Source: Candidatus Izemoplasma sp.
Lineage (GTDB): Bacteria > Bacillota_I > Bacilli_A > Izemoplasmatales > Izemoplasmataceae
Reading direction: 5' to 3'
Length of the DNA stretch: 8,937 nt
NCBI GenBank assembly: GCA_007123975.1
Contig: SLFZ01000103.1
Coordinates: forward strand, 1 to 8,937
Each line of letters begins with the position of its first letter. Positions within the stretch are counted from its first letter, which is position 1. Shown here in pieces: positions 1 to 5,760 of this stretch. A program made the translations under genes and the position numbers. Below the pieces are notes generated by a model. The model was not told the origin of the DNA. It worked only from the letters and a program-made list of their open reading frames with translations, and ran no database searches.

Positions 1-555
1 CAGATGGGCATCGATTTCGACAACCTGCGCGAACAGAAGTTCGATAAGCCTGACGAAGTCACCAGTGGCGCGGCCGCCATTTTTGGCGCCACCGGCGGTG
101 TCATGGAAGCGGCGCTTCGAAGCGTCAAGGAGATCCTTGAAGAGCGCCCCCTTGAAAACCTTGATTTTACCCCCGTCCGAGGCATTGAAGGAATCCGTGA
201 AGCGGACGTTGAAATCGCTGGGGAAACGCACCGTGTCGCGGTTGCGCACACCCTCGCGAACGCGAGAAAACTCGCTCAGAAAGTCAGAGAGGGAAGCACA
301 CCGTACTCCTTCATCGAAGTCATGGCGTGCCCGGGTGGTTGCGTCGGTGGCGGCGGACAGCCCTACGGGACGACATCGGAACGAAGCCGTGAACGCATTC
401 ACTCCATTTATCAAGTTGACCGACTTACGAAGATTCGCAAATCGCACGACAACGCCGCTGTTATGAACCTTTACAACCACTACCTAGGCGATCCTTCCGG
501 AGAAAAAGCGCATGAGCTTCTGCACACGCATTACACGAACCGTCGGACCAAATAA
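1..555 (+). CDS. hydA: [FeFe] hydrogenase catalytic subunit, C-terminal part (5' end outside window)
   Basis: The open frame runs in from base 1 (first codon CAG), so only about the last 184 residues are present. The product catalyses reversible H2 formation from protons at the H-cluster, usually drawing electrons from ferredoxin and/or NADH in fermenting anaerobes. Counting from the ATG at base 4, GAAAIFGATGGVMEAALRS (22-40) is the conserved stretch of the large-subunit domain, and MACPGGCVGGGGQP (107-120) is the third H-cluster motif, carrying two of the cluster cysteine ligands. The C-terminal small-subunit (Fe_hyd_SSU) domain follows, with RKSHDN near 144 and the terminal HELLHTHY. The first two H-cluster motifs and any N-terminal ferredoxin domains lie upstream, so a single-subunit enzyme cannot be told from a HydABC-type bifurcating one. 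It ends with TAA just ahead of a terminator and so closes its transcription unit. Confidence 0.93.
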   Translation, partial: QMGIDFDNLREQKFDKPDEVTSGAAAIFGATGGVMEAALRSVKEILEERPLENLDFTPVRGIEGIREADVEIAGETHRVAVAHTLANARKLAQKVREGSTPYSFIEVMACPGGCVGGGGQPYGTTSERSRERIHSIYQVDRLTKIRKSHDNAAVMNLYNHYLGDPSGEKAHELLHTHYTNRRTK

Positions 556-560
556 TCCTA

Positions 561-586
561 AAGCGCCCGTAACCCGGGCGCTTTTT
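561..586 (+). terminator. Intrinsic terminator of the hydrogenase unit
   Basis: A perfect 7-bp G+C stem (GCGCCCG 563-569 with CGGGCGC 575-581) has a 5-base loop, is extended by two A-T pairs, and is followed by five T residues. It starts 6 bases after the hydrogenase stop codon. Confidence 0.92.
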
Positions 587-626
587 GTAGGTTGAACATC
601 GTTCCATGGAGGATATCGTCTAAGGC

Positions 627-656
627 TTGATGGGTTGTCTGGTGTTTTGGTAAAGT
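627..656 (+). promoter_or_regulatory. Weak candidate promoter for the lipoprotein gene
   Basis: TTGATG (627-632) and TAAAGT (651-656) lie 18 bases apart, each with four of six consensus matches. TATAGG at 656-661 is an alternative -10. A promoter must lie in this gap because a terminator precedes it and a gene starts at 689, but the exact boxes are uncertain. Confidence 0.3.
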
Positions 657-688
657 ATAGGTGAAATACCGACATAGGAGGATACGCC

Positions 689-1639
689 ATGAAAAAGTGG
701 ATACTCATCGGGCTTATGGCCCTCGCAATCGCGACGCTTACGGCGTGCGATGAAGCGACCATCACGGCCGACGACGGCGTGCGGGCAACGCGCATTGCGA
801 CCCCACGCACCGAAGGTGAGCATCGGTTGGGTGATTACGACGTCGTCCTCATCGACAGCCGCGAGGCACTAGAGGCCTACATTGAAGCGACGACGTGGTT
901 TGGTTTTGCAGAGAGGACGCCTGAAAATTCCATTGATTTCGCATCGTTCATTGACGATTTTGACGAGGCATACTTCGAAGCGTTTATCGTGGTTCTCGTC
1001 GTCATGGAAGAGTTCTCACAATCCGTTCAACACCAGCTTACGAGCATCGAGGTTGCGAACGGGCATGCGACGCTGCAGGTCGACCGAGTGATTCCTCCGG
1101 TGTACGTTGAAGCGCTTGGTTCATGGCATCTCGTGGTCGAACTCGACCGCGACGAATACGACATAAGCGAGGCGGAGGTCATGATGACGACGTATGAAGA
1201 AACCGAGCACCGAGGCGATTTCCTTGCCATACGCACGCAGTACGCAAGCGATGAAGACACAACGAGACTGCATGTAATTGATACCTATGAAGCCTTGCGT
1301 GCGTTTGTGGAAGCGAACGAAGGCACCTACAACTATGGTGTTGGTTACGGCGGGTCGTCTTTCCTTGAAGCGATTGCACGCTACGATGAAACGTACTTTG
1401 AGACCGGAAAGATCGCGATTGTGATCGTGACCGAGCCAAGTGGCTCAAACCGTCACGCCTTTCATGGCGCTTACTTCAAAGACGGCACGTTAGAGCTCCA
1501 CTTTGAGCGCATCATACCACACATAGGCACCGCCGACATGGCGACGTGGCACCTCGTGGTCGAACTCGACAAAGAAGACCACGCGGCCGATGAAATTACC
1601 TATCGTTTTACCAAGACAATCTTGGACGATGCGTCCTAA
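689..1639 (+). CDS. Lipoprotein with two tandem copies of an uncharacterised domain
   Basis: The 316-residue protein begins with a type II signal peptide: MKK, a hydrophobic core (residues 4-17) and the lipobox LTAC with the acylated cysteine at 20. It should therefore be anchored to the outer face of the membrane. The mature part is acidic and holds two diverged copies of one domain, about 50-168 and 192-308. Matching blocks are IDSREALEAYIEA (55) with IDTYEALRAFVEA (197), FDEAYFE (91) with YDETYFE (232), RVIP (133) with RIIP (274), and SWHLVVELD (145) with TWHLVVELD (286). The last three pairs share an exact 141-residue offset. No cysteine follows C20 and no catalytic motif is apparent, so a binding or structural role is more likely than an enzyme. 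The start is fixed by AGGAGG 7 bases upstream. It stands alone between terminators. I do not recognise the family. Confidence 0.88.
   Translation: MKKWILIGLMALAIATLTACDEATITADDGVRATRIATPRTEGEHRLGDYDVVLIDSREALEAYIEATTWFGFAERTPENSIDFASFIDDFDEAYFEAFIVVLVVMEEFSQSVQHQLTSIEVANGHATLQVDRVIPPVYVEALGSWHLVVELDRDEYDISEAEVMMTTYEETEHRGDFLAIRTQYASDEDTTRLHVIDTYEALRAFVEANEGTYNYGVGYGGSSFLEAIARYDETYFETGKIAIVIVTEPSGSNRHAFHGAYFKDGTLELHFERIIPHIGTADMATWHLVVELDKEDHAADEITYRFTKTILDDAS
836..1612 (+). repeat. Intragenic tandem duplication inside the lipoprotein gene
   Basis: Copy A covers about 836-1192 and copy B about 1262-1612. Most of the DNA has diverged, but bases 1124-1147 and 1547-1570 agree at 23 of 24 positions, exactly 423 bases apart. 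Both encode WHLVVELD. Confidence 0.8.
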
Positions 1640-1645
1640 GGACAC

Positions 1646-1671
1646 GCCTCTCCCTCAGGAGAGGCTTTTTT
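1646..1671 (+). terminator. Intrinsic terminator of the lipoprotein gene
   Basis: A perfect 8-bp stem, GCCTCTCC (1646-1653) with GGAGAGGC (1658-1665), has a CTCA loop and six T residues after it. It lies 6 bases past the stop codon. Confidence 0.94.
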
Positions 1672-1730
1672 ATTATGATGCACGGGTGTTTAAAAAGCCA
1701 TAATCAAGGCATACGTTTTCTTCGGGTATT

Positions 1731-1739
1731 TGATATAAT
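1731..1739 (+). promoter_or_regulatory. Extended -10 promoter of the six-gene operon
   Basis: TGATATAAT combines a perfect TATAAT (1734-1739) with a TG one base upstream. No good -35 box is found 16-18 bases upstream (1710-1717), as is usual for extended -10 promoters. Transcription should start near 1746, leaving a leader of about a dozen bases that is mostly the ribosome binding site. No other credible promoter appears before base 5100. Confidence 0.75.
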
Positions 1740-1757
1740 GGGCTTAGGAGGGATTAG

Positions 1758-1997
1758 ATGGACAAAGCGAAGATTGCGCAAAAACAACCGTATTCCCTAA
1801 CCTTGGAAGCGGGAAAGACCTACGCGTGGTGCGCGTGTGGTCGCAGCGACAACCAGCCGTTTTGCGACGGCTCTCACAAAGTAACCGACATTAAACCAAA
1901 GCTATTTCGAGCCAACGAAACTAAAACGGTGTTTCTCTGCGGCTGCAAGCAGACGTCAAACCCACCGTATTGTGACGGCACACACAAAAAGCTTTAA
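1758..1997 (+). CDS. Double CDGSH-type [2Fe-2S] protein
   Basis: This 79-residue protein consists almost wholly of two CDGSH iron-sulfur motifs. The first is C25-A-C27 with P34, C36-D-G-S-H40; the second is C61-G-C63 with P69/P70, C72-D-G-T-H76. Each has the three Cys and one His that ligate a [2Fe-2S] cluster in the mitoNEET/CISD fold, so each half should bind one cluster. The tandem layout resembles the CISD3 (MiNT) type, which is a single chain, rather than the homodimeric single-motif type. There is no signal peptide or membrane anchor, so it should be cytosolic. Roles suggested for the family are electron transfer and Fe-S cluster handling; the partner here is unknown. The start follows AGGAGGG 6-7 bases upstream. 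It is the first gene after the promoter at 1731 and lies 54 bases before the membrane protein gene. Confidence 0.92.
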   Translation: MDKAKIAQKQPYSLTLEAGKTYAWCACGRSDNQPFCDGSHKVTDIKPKLFRANETKTVFLCGCKQTSNPPYCDGTHKKL

Positions 1998-2024
1998 CCC
2001 CTTGATGGGGCGCGCACGCCGCGC
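1998..2024 (+). other. Two adjacent G+C hairpins between the CDGSH gene and the membrane gene
   Basis: CCCC (1998-2001) can pair with GGGG (2007-2010), and GCGCG (2010-2014) with CGCGC (2020-2024). No T run follows, so this is not a standard intrinsic terminator. It may set mRNA stability or reduce read-through between the first gene and the rest of the operon. Confidence 0.4.
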
Positions 2025-2051
2025 TTGACCGACACGAAAAGGAGTGATTGT

Positions 2052-2513
2052 ATGCATCGCATGGAAGGAACCCCGAAACTGCTGACCACGGTCGGGTTGG
2101 TGATTGAGTTTCTGGCGTTCATTTTGTTCATTGTGTTGACGATTGTGGCCAACATCGTCGCCGCGATCCCGAAAGCCGACCTAATCGCCAGAAACTGGAG
2201 CGAGTACGACGCCGACATATTTTTACAGACGACGAGCGTTTTTAGCAACGTCTTTTTGGCGATTTCGATTCTGATTGGCGTGATGCTGATTGTGAATCTG
2301 GTGTTGTTTATCGGGTTGATGAAAGGAAGATTTTCCGGTAAAAAGGTGAAAGCCATTTATGTCTACCAAGCCATTTGGGGCGCCATTAGTTTGACCTTTA
2401 ACACCATTACCGGTGTCCTTTACCTCATCAGCGCCGTGCAAACCCACACGAAGTATTACCCGGGGGAAAACCATAAAAACAGAAGAGGTAAAAAAGAACA
2501 TGGAGTGGAGTGA
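2052..2513 (+). CDS. Small multi-span membrane protein, unknown function
   Basis: The start is placed at the ATG at 2052 because AAGGAG lies 7 bases upstream; the in-frame ATG at 2025 has no such site. The product has 153 residues. Hydrophobic segments are at about 12-38, 64-90 and 101-130; the last may be one span or a tight pair, giving three or four spans. The segment between spans one and two (41-63) carries several charged residues, and the tail (133-153) is basic, with KNRRGKK. I see no catalytic motif. The general shape resembles short four-span families such as DUF4064, but I cannot assign it. It overlaps the following PLDc_N-type gene by 14 bases and leads a tightly packed ABC transporter cluster, so it may be an accessory membrane subunit or regulator of that transporter. 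This role is inferred from position only. Confidence 0.8.
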   Translation: MHRMEGTPKLLTTVGLVIEFLAFILFIVLTIVANIVAAIPKADLIARNWSEYDADIFLQTTSVFSNVFLAISILIGVMLIVNLVLFIGLMKGRFSGKKVKAIYVYQAIWGAISLTFNTITGVLYLISAVQTHTKYYPGENHKNRRGKKEHGVE

Positions 2514-2694
2514 GTTACTACCCGTATTGATTCCGTTGTTGTTAATCAACGGCGCATTTCAAGTCTTTGCGATTATTGATGTGCACAAAAAGGACCGCGA
2601 GGTTCTCTTTTTCACGAAAACCGTCTGGACCGTTGTGTTGATTGTGATCAACGTTGCCTGGGTTGTGTATTTGCTTGGAGGACGTAAGGAATGA
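2500..2694 (+). CDS. PLDc_N-domain two-span membrane peptide (YxlE-like)
   Basis: The 64-residue product starts at the ATG at 2500, which has AGAGG about 11 bases upstream, and ends in an ATGA overlap with the ABC ATPase gene. Two spans are visible, about 6-26 and 42-59, separated by the polar linker DVHKKDRE. The close at YLLGGRKE fits the pattern of the PLDc_N family, named after the N-terminal membrane segment of cardiolipin synthases. No HKD phospholipase motif is present, so it is not an enzyme by itself. Stand-alone PLDc_N peptides occur beside ABC transporters. In Bacillus subtilis the counterpart is YxlE, encoded just before the ABC genes yxlF and yxlG and implicated in control of sigma-Y. 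No sigma factor gene is next to it here. A role as a small transporter partner is inferred. Confidence 0.78.
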   Translation: MEWSELLPVLIPLLLINGAFQVFAIIDVHKKDREVLFFTKTVWTVVLIVINVAWVVYLLGGRKE

Positions 2695-3611
2695 GCCTGT
2701 TATCCATCAAAGGCTTGACGAAAGACTTTAAGGCACTGCGCGCGCTTGATGATCTGTCGCTTGAGGTTCAACGCAACGAAGTGTATGGATTCATCGGCCG
2801 TAACGGCGCCGGGAAGACCACCACCATCAACATCATCATGGGACTGCTCCATGGTGATGGGGGTGAGATTTACTTGGATGGTGAACCCGTCGACATGCAT
2901 GATATTAACCATCGCCGACGCATTGGGTATGTGCCCGACGTGCCGGCGTTTCCACGTTATTTAAAGGCGCGTGAGTTTCTGCGTTTTGCGTGCGAAGCCC
3001 ACGAGATTGACCCCACGCAACACGAAGCCCGGATTGAGACGGTGCTTCGCGACGTCGGGCTTGAGGCCGGCGACCGCAAGATTGGAACCTTCTCACGCGG
3101 CATGAAACAGCGGCTCGCGATTGCACAAGCGCTCGTGCATAAGCCGGAGCTTTTGATTATGGACGAGCCGACAAGCGCGCTTGACCCGATTGGTCGGAAG
3201 GACGTGCTTGACATCATCGCCCGCTTAAAAAACACGATGACGGTGTTTTATTCGACGCATATTCTCGATGACGCGCAGAAGGTTTGCGATCGTATCGGTT
3301 TAATCGATCGCGGAAAGCTCTTGCTTGAGGCGAGCGTCGCGTCGATCATGCGCCGGGATAAGACATTCCGTTATTACGTGGAAGCGGAAAACGATGCCGA
3401 TGACGTGCTTAAGAAACTCAAAGCCATTGATCTCGTGCGTGAAGCGTTTATCGAAGCGCATGGAATCACCTTTGAGGTTGCCTCGCAAGAGGCCTTGAAA
3501 GACGTGGTGCGCACGCTTGTGGACGCGGATGTCTCCATGACCACGTTGACCCGAAAAGCGAAGACGCTTGAAGACGTGTTTATCGAGGTGCTCGATGAAA
3601 ACCATGCTTAG
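2691..3611 (+). CDS. ABC transporter ATP-binding protein (YxlF-like)
   Basis: This 306-residue protein is the cytosolic ATPase that should power the permease encoded next. Walker A is GRNGAGKT (36-43), the signature is SRGMKQR (135-141, in place of LSGGQ), Walker B is LLIMDE (154-159), the D-loop is SALD (162-165) and the switch histidine is H190 in STHIL. The Q-loop position reads GYVPD (79-83) with an acidic residue in place of Gln, a change often seen in this CcmA-like class. About 90 residues follow the nucleotide-binding domain, as in ABC-2 type exporters. GGAGG 8 bases upstream fixes the ATG at 2691, which overlaps the preceding stop by 4 bases; the 3' end overlaps the permease by 17 bases. 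Such overlaps suggest translational coupling and fixed stoichiometry. The substrate is unknown. Confidence 0.93.
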   Translation: MSLLSIKGLTKDFKALRALDDLSLEVQRNEVYGFIGRNGAGKTTTINIIMGLLHGDGGEIYLDGEPVDMHDINHRRRIGYVPDVPAFPRYLKAREFLRFACEAHEIDPTQHEARIETVLRDVGLEAGDRKIGTFSRGMKQRLAIAQALVHKPELLIMDEPTSALDPIGRKDVLDIIARLKNTMTVFYSTHILDDAQKVCDRIGLIDRGKLLLEASVASIMRRDKTFRYYVEAENDADDVLKKLKAIDLVREAFIEAHGITFEVASQEALKDVVRTLVDADVSMTTLTRKAKTLEDVFIEVLDENHA

Positions 3612-4362
3612 GTACGATTTCACGTATTTATGGAAGACGTTTAAGTTTGTGGTGATGGGCGGACTGGGCTTCTTTTTGGCCGGCCTAAGCGTGCTGACGG
3701 CGCGCTTTATGCCAGAAATTTTCCGCTTGGCCTTTGCCGATAGCGACATCATCATCGACCTTCCCGACCCGACGGTCATGGATGCGTATGAACAGTTTTT
3801 CTCGAATTTCACGGATCTCTTTGTGATTGTCGTCATTTTCCTGATGGTGGCGTTTTTCACGCGCGATGAAACCGCCGGGCATGCGCCGCTGATTTTCTCA
3901 AAACCGCTGCGTCGCCGCAATTATATACTGACGAAGAGCTTATGGATGGTGGTGACGGTGTTTGCGACGTTGCTCATGAGTGGGCTCGTGTTTATGTACT
4001 ATACGGCGTTCTTGTTCGATGGATTGGACATGGCGCGCTTTATGCTATCGCTGTTTGCGCTGGGTGTTTTCATCATATTCTTGTTGCACATCGCGCTTTT
4101 CTTCACCGTTTGGACGAAAACATACCTTGCGCCTGTGGGACTCACGTTCTTGGTGTTTTTGCTGGTATTTTCGCTTCTGAACATGCTTCAGCGAGGGGTG
4201 TTCCGCTTCTTCCCCAACCAGTTGATGCGCTACCCGCTCCGTTATTTACAAGGCGAGGTTTCCGGTGGCGTGCTTTGGGCGACGATTGCGATCGCGATTG
4301 GCTTGAGCGCGGGATTGTTACTGGCGACCATTGCCAAGTTTGAGGAGAAAGAATTGGCATGA
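3595..4362 (+). CDS. ABC-2 type permease subunit (YxlG-like)
   Basis: I place the start at the ATG at 3595, with GAGGTG 4 bases upstream; the ATG at 3604 is an alternative and the one at 3568 has no site. The product has 255 residues and six clear hydrophobic spans near 18-39, 75-90, 115-140, 148-172, 176-198 and 225-247. The segment GHAPLIFSKPLRRRNYILTKSL between spans two and three is the conserved cytoplasmic element of ABC-2 permeases, which probably contacts the ATPase. A long loop with many acidic residues (about 40-74) separates the first two spans and should face outside. Only one permease and one ATPase are encoded, so the working transporter is likely a pair of each. It overlaps the ATPase gene by 17 bases and the thioesterase gene by 4. 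Export of a lipid-like or small amphipathic substrate is possible but unproven. Confidence 0.88.
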   Translation: MKTMLRYDFTYLWKTFKFVVMGGLGFFLAGLSVLTARFMPEIFRLAFADSDIIIDLPDPTVMDAYEQFFSNFTDLFVIVVIFLMVAFFTRDETAGHAPLIFSKPLRRRNYILTKSLWMVVTVFATLLMSGLVFMYYTAFLFDGLDMARFMLSLFALGVFIIFLLHIALFFTVWTKTYLAPVGLTFLVFLLVFSLLNMLQRGVFRFFPNQLMRYPLRYLQGEVSGGVLWATIAIAIGLSAGLLLATIAKFEEKELA

Positions 4363-5099
4363 GGTTCCCAGACGTTCCACTGTATGAACGGGGTTATCGT
4401 GTCGAAGGGTTTATGGCTGACCGGACCGGTCGGCTGGCGATGCGGCAAGTGCTCTTTCTCTTGGATGACATCATGGCTCGCAACGCCGATTACTACGGCA
4501 TTGGCTTCGATTTTCATCTTTCCCGTGGTGAAGCCTGGGTGCTGACCGACTACGACTTGGTTTTTCATGGACGCGCCAGCATCGATGACACGCTGATTGT
4601 CGGCACCTGTCCGTATTCGTTTGGGAAAGCTTTTGGGTACCGTCTGTACCGCTTGAGAACGGAGGAAGCGGTGATGATGGAAGGGGTGGCTAAGTTTGCG
4701 CTTTATGACCTTAAGGCCAAAACCATCAAGCGACCTGATGAGACGCTGATGGCGAAGTTCCACGATGTGACGCGAACGGATTCCTTGCCGATGGCACGTT
4801 ACCGGGCGGAGAAAACCGCCCTAATAAACCGGGAAACCGCACAAGTAAGGGATGCATACATTGATGTCAACGGCCATATGAACAACGCCCATTACCTGGC
4901 ATTGGCACTTGAGCGCATGCCAAAAGGGGCGATTGATCCGGACGCCGTTCGACGCATTCAGGTGCATTACCGCAAAGAAGCGCTCGAAGGCGATGACTTC
5001 AACCTGCTTTATTACAAAGAACCGCGAGGCGTGTACGTCGAGATGCGTGTCGGTGGGGACTTGTCGGCGCACATCATGTTTCATCTTAAGGCAAAATAA
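4359..5099 (+). CDS. Acyl-ACP thioesterase (double hotdog)
   Basis: The 246-residue protein fits the bacterial branch of the FatA/FatB acyl-ACP thioesterase family, which hydrolyses acyl-acyl carrier protein to free fatty acid and ends chain elongation in the cytosol. The first hotdog (about 1-125) holds MRQVLFLLDDIMARNADYYGIG (28-49) and the WVLTDYDLVF strand (60-69). The second (about 148-246) holds DVNGHMNNAHY (169-179), whose Asn and His match the catalytic motif of the family. Length is typical. The gene starts in an ATGA overlap with the permease, after a GAGGAG site, and ends the operon at a terminator. Coupling of a fatty-acid-releasing enzyme to an ABC exporter suggests linked lipid handling, though operon membership alone does not prove a shared pathway. 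An acyl-CoA thioesterase activity is the main alternative. Confidence 0.87.
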   Translation: MRFPDVPLYERGYRVEGFMADRTGRLAMRQVLFLLDDIMARNADYYGIGFDFHLSRGEAWVLTDYDLVFHGRASIDDTLIVGTCPYSFGKAFGYRLYRLRTEEAVMMEGVAKFALYDLKAKTIKRPDETLMAKFHDVTRTDSLPMARYRAEKTALINRETAQVRDAYIDVNGHMNNAHYLALALERMPKGAIDPDAVRRIQVHYRKEALEGDDFNLLYYKEPRGVYVEMRVGGDLSAHIMFHLKAK

Positions 5100-5121
5100 A
5101 AGGGCTCAACCGAGCCCTTTT
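5098..5121. terminator. Bidirectional terminator between thioesterase and thioredoxin-like genes
   Basis: GGGCTC (5102-5107) pairs with GAGCCC (5112-5117), flanked by AAAA on one side and TTTT on the other. On the minus strand the stem is followed by TTTTATTTT. It therefore serves both convergent units; it touches the stop codons on both sides. Confidence 0.9.
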
Positions 5122-5433
5122 CTATTTCACCATCTCAAGCAGCCGTTCGATTTTGGTGGTGTTGATGAATCGCGACTCACGGAGTTGTTCGCGTCCTTCA
5201 TGGTAGACGATGACGGTGGGCACACTGAAGACAAGCGCATCCCCTCTAAAGCGTTCTTCATCCTCGATGTAGACGCGGTAAGCAGCGACGTGTGGGTGTT
5301 TTGCGAGAATGGGCTCAAGCCGTGATTCGGCGACGTTGCAGACGGAGCATGTGCGGGTTTTAGCTAAAATCAAAACCGTCTTTTGGGTTTCAATGGTACG
5401 GTGGATCGTGTCGATGCCTTGCATGGTTTCCAT
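5122..5433 (-). CDS. Thioredoxin-like protein with CSVC motif
   Basis: Read from the ATG at 5433, the product has 103 residues and the thioredoxin layout: the strand TVLILAK (19-25), active-site motif C29-S-V-C32, strand AYRVYIED (51-58), cis-proline P72 in FSVPTVIVYHEG, and a closing amphipathic helix with KIERLLEM. The motif differs from the usual WCGPC: Trp is replaced by Thr and the middle pair is Ser-Val, so its redox potential and partner will differ from bulk thioredoxin. No signal peptide is seen, so it should be cytosolic and reduce disulfides or shuttle thiols. AGGTG 5 bases upstream supports this start; the ATG at 5451, which adds 6 residues, has no site. It is transcribed away from copZ, about 100 bases off, and converges on the thioesterase gene. 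A link to copper stress is possible from position only. Confidence 0.86.
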   Translation of the reverse strand: METMQGIDTIHRTIETQKTVLILAKTRTCSVCNVAESRLEPILAKHPHVAAYRVYIEDEERFRGDALVFSVPTVIVYHEGREQLRESRFINTTKIERLLEMVK

Positions 5434-5474
5434 GGTTTCACCTGGTTTCATTGGTTGGTTTTGTTTTCAATTGC

Positions 5475-5504
5475 TTGACGCATCGGTCCTTGGCAAGCTA
5501 CACT
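5475..5504 (+). promoter_or_regulatory. Candidate promoter of copZ
   Basis: TTGACG (5475-5480) and TACACT (5499-5504) are 18 bases apart, giving a leader of roughly 25 bases before copZ. The -10 is weak (four of six). No C-run/G-run palindrome like that at copA is present in this gap. Confidence 0.5.
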
Positions 5505-5536
5505 AAAAGCATAGAAGCGATGGAAGGAGGCCAAGC

Positions 5537-5725
5537 ATGGAGTTTCGTGTGACAAACATGAGCTGTGGGCATTGCAAGATGACCATCGAACAGGCCCTTA
5601 AAGACCTCGGCGTGTCATCGTTCTCGGTTGATTTAGCCACCAAAACGGTGCGCGTGGAAAGCGACGAGGCCAGCGAAGAAGCGGTGAAAAACGCCGTGCG
5701 CGCTAAGGGTTATGATATCGCCTAA
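5537..5725 (+). CDS. copZ: CopZ-like heavy-metal-associated protein (copper chaperone)
   Basis: The 62-residue protein is a single heavy-metal-associated (HMA) domain of the ferredoxin-like fold. The metal site is MSCGHC (8-13), with C10 and C13 expected to bind Cu(I); the HxC variant GHC resembles other CopZ chaperones. The typical terminal KGYD (57-60) is present. It should be cytosolic, carrying Cu(I) to the HMA domains of the CopA ATPase encoded nearby, and perhaps to CsoR. AAGGAGG 6 bases upstream sets the start. Unlike many copZ genes it is not in the copA operon: it runs toward csoR and shares a terminator with it. I see no CsoR-type palindrome at its promoter, so its control may differ from that of copA. 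A mercury- or zinc-binding role is less likely given the neighbours. Confidence 0.88.
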   Translation: MEFRVTNMSCGHCKMTIEQALKDLGVSSFSVDLATKTVRVESDEASEEAVKNAVRAKGYDIA

Positions 5726-5758
5726 GAAAGCCATTTCCCGGTTGGGAAAGGGCTTTTT
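5726..5758. terminator. Bidirectional terminator between copZ and csoR
   Basis: AAAGCC-TTTCCC (5727-5739) pairs with GGGAAA-GGCTTT (5744-5756), with one mismatched pair (A5733/G5750) and a GGTT loop. T residues at 5754-5758 serve copZ; on the minus strand a TTTCTT tail serves copA-csoR. Confidence 0.85.
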
Positions 5759-5760
5759 CT

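Noticed and set aside
484..823. Minus-strand frames across the hydrogenase end and the lipoprotein start
   Set aside because: They run through a clear terminator, the gene gap and a signal peptide coding region on the plus strand, and lack a promoter or ribosome site.
2025..2051. Upstream ATG start for the multi-span membrane protein
   Set aside because: The extra nine residues have no ribosome site upstream, while AAGGAG is ideally placed for the ATG at 2052.
2025..2053. Possible promoter (TTGACC and TTGTAT, 17 bases apart) before the membrane protein gene
   Set aside because: Its start point would fall inside the coding sequence, past the start codon, so it could not serve this gene.
3300..3920. 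206-codon open frame on the minus strand
   Set aside because: It lies opposite the end of the ABC ATPase and the start of the permease, both with clear motifs, and shows no domain of its own or suitable ribosome site. It is a by-product of codon bias.
5473..5498. GCTTG/CAAGC inverted repeat around the copZ promoter as an operator
   Set aside because: Only five base pairs over a 16-base gap, and unlike the copA palindrome; this length is expected by chance.
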